A stretch of 64,000 nucleotides of DNA from Treponema sp. Its GTDB lineage: Bacteria; Spirochaetota; Spirochaetia; Treponematales; Breznakiellaceae. Below the pieces are notes generated by a model. The model was given only the letters and a program-made list of their open reading frames with translations, had not been told where the DNA came from and did not search any database. This document shows, piece after piece, positions 61,163-64,000 of this stretch. The DNA is taken from the NCBI GenBank assembly GCA_031286205.1, contig JAITUR010000003.1, positions 1 through 64,000 on the forward strand, in the 5' to 3' direction. Position numbers and translations under genes: made by a program. How positions within the stretch are numbered: position 1 is the first letter of the stretch; every line of letters starts with the position of its first letter.

Positions 61163-62932
61163 TTAAGTATGCTGGGCAGCCAATGTAATTAACGATGCAA
61201 ATAAACCCGCCGCAAGCACTACAATATAAATAGTTAGTGCGCCAGCAAATCCCATATTTAATACCAGCCAAATACCCAGTGTATTAAAAACAGACCTGTA
61301 TATAAATACAAAACCATTAAAAACTACCGGTAAAACCAAAAGCATAACAGCAAATAAATATCTTGGACGCTTCATTGCACGATACCGCCAGCCAATTACA
61401 ATAATAAAAATTGCCATAGGCAGGAAAAATAACGCCGACCCAAGACGGTTTAGAATCTCCGCATGGAAAATCTGATACACATAGCCGGCATTATTAAATA
61501 TTTTGGCAGATTTAAACAAAGCATCCATTTGCAAGCCGGATAAACCATTCTCTAATTCTCCCAGCAGCATTAAATCTTCGAAAGTAAAATTTAACAAAAT
61601 TCCGCCCGGTGTTTTAACGCCATATAAATATTCACTGTCATAACTTGTGTTTTTATCTTCCCTGTCAAGCGCATGCATTAAAACCATAATTTGCGGATTA
61701 TTATTTAATATAATCGGCTGTAATTTTGCATAGCGAGATCTTACACTTGCAACTGGCTGCGAGTAAGTATCAAAAGACATATATTCAAAACCCATGCCAT
61801 AGGCAACATCATCTGATGTTGTAAGGCTGTCAAAACGCATTACTATTCTGCCTTCGTTGCTTGGCAAAGAAAAAACAGCCCCTGTTAAAATATCGCCCAG
61901 CGACAACTCCATCTCGTCTATAAAAAAAGCAGTCTCTTTAGCGCCAATCTCGCTTGCGGCAAGAAAGTTTTTTACATCCGGATCGTCCGGGCTAATTTCT
62001 ATTAATTCCTGAAAAATATAAAAAGCTCGAATCCAGTCTCCGGTGTTCATTGCCTGATACCCTTCCAGCTTTAACTCGTATATTTTGTATTTTTGTTCTT
62101 CCCTGAAATTCGGCGCTAAAGAAGAAATCTCGTTCCATGCATCAGCCGACAATCTTGCAGAGGTTGTTACTTCAGGAGTGCCCGGAACGGCAAGACGGCC
62201 TGCAAGTGTGGCAAGCCAGTGTGCATCAAAAAAACGCCTTTCGGAAAACGCCGCTCTTGCCATGCTTAAAGCCTCTGCCGCATTTACCGGCTGAATCCCG
62301 CCGGAAAGAGTTGATATGCCGGCAGAACGATAATCTCTTATTAATGCTGCGCGTGCCTCGTCTCTTTCTCTGTATTCCTGATACTTAATCTCGTCCAATT
62401 TACGATTAATTTCTATTCTTGTATCAGTCAGCTCCGGACTGTTATACCAAATTCTTTCGCAGATTGCAAGAAACTGTGCAGCTTCTTTCCATTCCCCTTT
62501 TTCGCAGCGGTCCTGCATATGTAACTTTGACAGCCTGTATAATTCTCCCGTAAAACGCATATTTTCTTCCCTGTTTTTAACAACAGGAAAAGCTAAAAAG
62601 AAAATTATTCCGTAAATAACCGCGGCTATTACGGCAATAATTACGGAAACAGAAAGTCTTTTAAAAAACATTTCAGAAAAACTTTGGTAACTTTCTTCAT
62701 AGCTGGAGACAATTCCAAAAGGAATTACAAGCGCAGATAATACCAAAGCAGGAAAAAGATTAAATAATAACAAAGCGCCCTGAATAAAACGCCAATCCAT
62801 AGAATAAATTAAAAGCGGCGCCGTACTGCCCGGAAAAATAAATTTAAAAATCATTATAACCAAACTTGATGCAAGCATATAAATAATAAAAACATTTCTG
62901 GGGTTGCGTAATTTCTCCGTATTAAAAGTCAT
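61163..62932 (-). CDS. large membrane protein with a TPR-like middle, unknown
   Basis: A protein of about 589 residues. Three hydrophobic N-terminal segments (about 15-35, 48-72, 90-118) are followed by a soluble helical region (about 125-310) with TPR-like pairs (GEWKEAAQFLAICERIW, AFSERRFFDAHWLATLAGRL, MNTGDWIRAFYIFQELIE). A beta-rich section and four C-terminal helices complete it. The ATG at 62932 has GGAGG 7 nt upstream. It overlaps the end of the preceding gene by 11 bp. It seems a conserved chromosomal gene pair of spirochaete type, but I cannot name it. Confidence 0.7.
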   Translation of the reverse strand: MTFNTEKLRNPRNVFIIYMLASSLVIMIFKFIFPGSTAPLLIYSMDWRFIQGALLLFNLFPALVLSALVIPFGIVSSYEESYQSFSEMFFKRLSVSVIIAVIAAVIYGIIFFLAFPVVKNREENMRFTGELYRLSKLHMQDRCEKGEWKEAAQFLAICERIWYNSPELTDTRIEINRKLDEIKYQEYRERDEARAALIRDYRSAGISTLSGGIQPVNAAEALSMARAAFSERRFFDAHWLATLAGRLAVPGTPEVTTSARLSADAWNEISSLAPNFREEQKYKIYELKLEGYQAMNTGDWIRAFYIFQELIEISPDDPDVKNFLAASEIGAKETAFFIDEMELSLGDILTGAVFSLPSNEGRIVMRFDSLTTSDDVAYGMGFEYMSFDTYSQPVASVRSRYAKLQPIILNNNPQIMVLMHALDREDKNTSYDSEYLYGVKTPGGILLNFTFEDLMLLGELENGLSGLQMDALFKSAKIFNNAGYVYQIFHAEILNRLGSALFFLPMAIFIIVIGWRYRAMKRPRYLFAVMLLVLPVVFNGFVFIYRSVFNTLGIWLVLNMGFAGALTIYIVVLAAGLFASLITLAAQHT

Positions 62933-63842
62933 CGTCACGCCTCCTTTTCGATAAATAAATCAAAATGGAATAAAGATGGAGCAGCGTACCCAGAACAAGA
63001 GAAATTAAAGGAACAGCAAGAGAGGCAGGCAAAGCTTCTTTTAGGAAGGAACCCATAATTTCCTGTATATCAGGCGAATTAAGAAATATTCTCATGGCAA
63101 GAATTCCCCGAAATGCAAGAATACCTATAAAAAAATTTGCCAAAGGCCATGCGCTGAATTTAATGGCACAGCCAAATGAACATAAAAAGAAAATTAAAGA
63201 ACCTGCATAAATAAGAAAAGTTCCAATACCTTCGGCATAATGTTTCTGAAGCATATCCGCATTTAATTTTAAATCTATGGCAAGGCTTTTTAAGAACCAG
63301 GGGGTATCGTCTCCAAACGGAACAGGCGGAAGACTAGAATCGGAACCGGCATATGGGTGATAAGTCAAAGGCTGGCCGGGTATCGATATTACTCTTGGTC
63401 CAAGCGGTTCTGCAGTTCCATTTAATAAAATAATGGATGTATTGTTTCTGGCAAGTATTAATCCTTTTTCGCCCAACGGGATACTGCTTGTCTGAGAAGG
63501 CGGTACGGCTTTCCAGTTATTCAAAATTGCAGAAAACCCAAAAAGGAAAGCAAAGGACAAAATCATCAAAATAATAACCGACATAAATCCGGAATAATTC
63601 CGTCTTACGGTATAACTTAGGGCGAATAAAATCGATGCAAATAATGCCAATGACAATGCCCAATGAGCGGCGGCAATCATCAATGTTATAGTAGTTTCCG
63701 GTTTGGCAGGCAGATTCTTTGCCCAATCAACCCGCAGAGCCAGAAACCTGAAAACTGTGGATATCAGGAAGATAACAAGAAAACTTATACTAAAAAGAAG
63801 CACCAGCTTTGCAAAATTCTTCACAATATAAGAATAACACAA
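62922..63842 (-). CDS. membrane protein, partner of the previous gene, unknown
   Basis: A 306-residue protein with about seven membrane helices and one external loop (about 115-205, with ISIPGQPLTYHPYAG). Possible starts are a TTG at 63842 or a GTG at 63824, neither with a clear ribosome-binding site. The 3' end overlaps the next gene. Divergent from gpsA. Likely works with its neighbour in the envelope. Confidence 0.65.
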   Translation of the reverse strand: MCYSYIVKNFAKLVLLFSISFLVIFLISTVFRFLALRVDWAKNLPAKPETTITLMIAAAHWALSLALFASILFALSYTVRRNYSGFMSVIILMILSFAFLFGFSAILNNWKAVPPSQTSSIPLGEKGLILARNNTSIILLNGTAEPLGPRVISIPGQPLTYHPYAGSDSSLPPVPFGDDTPWFLKSLAIDLKLNADMLQKHYAEGIGTFLIYAGSLIFFLCSFGCAIKFSAWPLANFFIGILAFRGILAMRIFLNSPDIQEIMGSFLKEALPASLAVPLISLVLGTLLHLYSILIYLSKRRRDDDF

Positions 63843-63850
63843 TTTATTTC

Positions 63851-63885
63851 TTGAGTAAATAGAGAAAATAAAGCATAATTAAGGC
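63851..63885 (+). promoter_or_regulatory. candidate leaderless promoter of gpsA
   Basis: TTGAGT (63851-63856), 17-nt spacer, CATAAT (63874-63879); the ATG at 63886 begins 6 nt after the -10 box. Confidence 0.4.
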
Positions 63886-64000
63886 ATGAGTGCACAAATT
63901 GCCATCCTGGGGGCAGGAGCCTGGGGAACCGCCATAGCGAAAGTAATAGCCGATAAAAACAAGGATGTAGTCATTTGGAGTTTCGAAGAATCTACCAAAG
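63886..64000 (+). CDS. gpsA: NAD(P)-dependent glycerol-3-phosphate dehydrogenase, N-terminal part
   Basis: The first 38 codons of GpsA, cut by the window end. The dinucleotide-binding motif GAGAWGTAIA at residues 9-18 and VVIWSFEE are typical. The enzyme makes glycerol-3-phosphate for phospholipid synthesis. It has no ribosome-binding site at normal distance, but a promoter placed for a leaderless message. Confidence 0.88.
   Translation, partial: MSAQIAILGAGAWGTAIAKVIADKNKDVVIWSFEESTK

Noticed and set aside
1-64000. CRISPR array
   Set aside because: No set of regularly spaced short repeats was seen; the repeats near 17.4, 55.9, 57.1 and 60.3 kb are attC sites.

Overview
The window looks like chromosome from a host-associated spirochaete of the Treponema group. 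The evidence is the set of housekeeping genes (HPr kinase, HPr, an NtrY/NtrX-like pair, LexA, HolA), large multi-domain signalling proteins (CHASE2-adenylate cyclase, HD-GYP, Cache/PAS/GAF hybrid kinase) and relaxed start signals. No rRNA gene or marker protein could be searched, so the genus is inferred.

Layout. (1) 1-16.3 kb is ordinary chromosome: a chemotaxis receptor, then hprK-ptsH-ntrY-ntrX-lexA-holA on the + strand. A convergent HD-GYP/hybrid-kinase pair lies on the - strand, followed by a divergent cyclase-ogt pair. (2) 16.4-18.06 kb and 55.87-60.44 kb are the two halves of one integron-type cassette array. All cassette genes are on the - strand, and attC sites (R''/R' ends such as GGCACATAAC and GTTATGTGCC) lie at their 3' ends. 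No integron integrase is visible, so it is a CALIN-like array within this window. (3) 18.06-55.88 kb is a complete-looking podovirus-type prophage of about 37.8 kb inserted inside one attC site. An 11-bp core, TCTAGGTTAGC, is repeated at both prophage ends. A third, unoccupied copy lies in another attC at 60.29 kb. (4) 60.4-64 kb returns to chromosome: two unrecognised membrane proteins and the start of gpsA.

The prophage runs left to right. Its early part has small ORFs, structured RNA, a SprT-like protease, an HNH protein, a macro-domain protein and a ParB-like protein. Then come a DnaB-N-like protein and a D5 primase-helicase, and an AT-rich operator/origin-like gap. A strong promoter precedes the virion operon: TerS, TerL, portal, scaffold, major capsid, Bbp16-like cement, tail tubular A and B, internal virion proteins and a 2917-residue polyvalent injected protein. 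The end carries an Mtd_N-type tail fibre, a radical SAM enzyme, the lysis genes and a tyrosine integrase on the - strand next to attR. An inverted secreted-protein cargo gene interrupts the virion operon. No CI-like repressor was recognised.

The most notable signals are the use of an integron attC as the phage attachment site and two almost completely overlapping lysis-type ORFs at 53.75-54.14 kb. Others are a radical SAM enzyme beside the tail fibre, a tRNA-like RNA with a 17-bp inverted repeat, and a recurring arrangement in which a -10 box sits 6-7 nt before the start codon (possible leaderless mRNAs).
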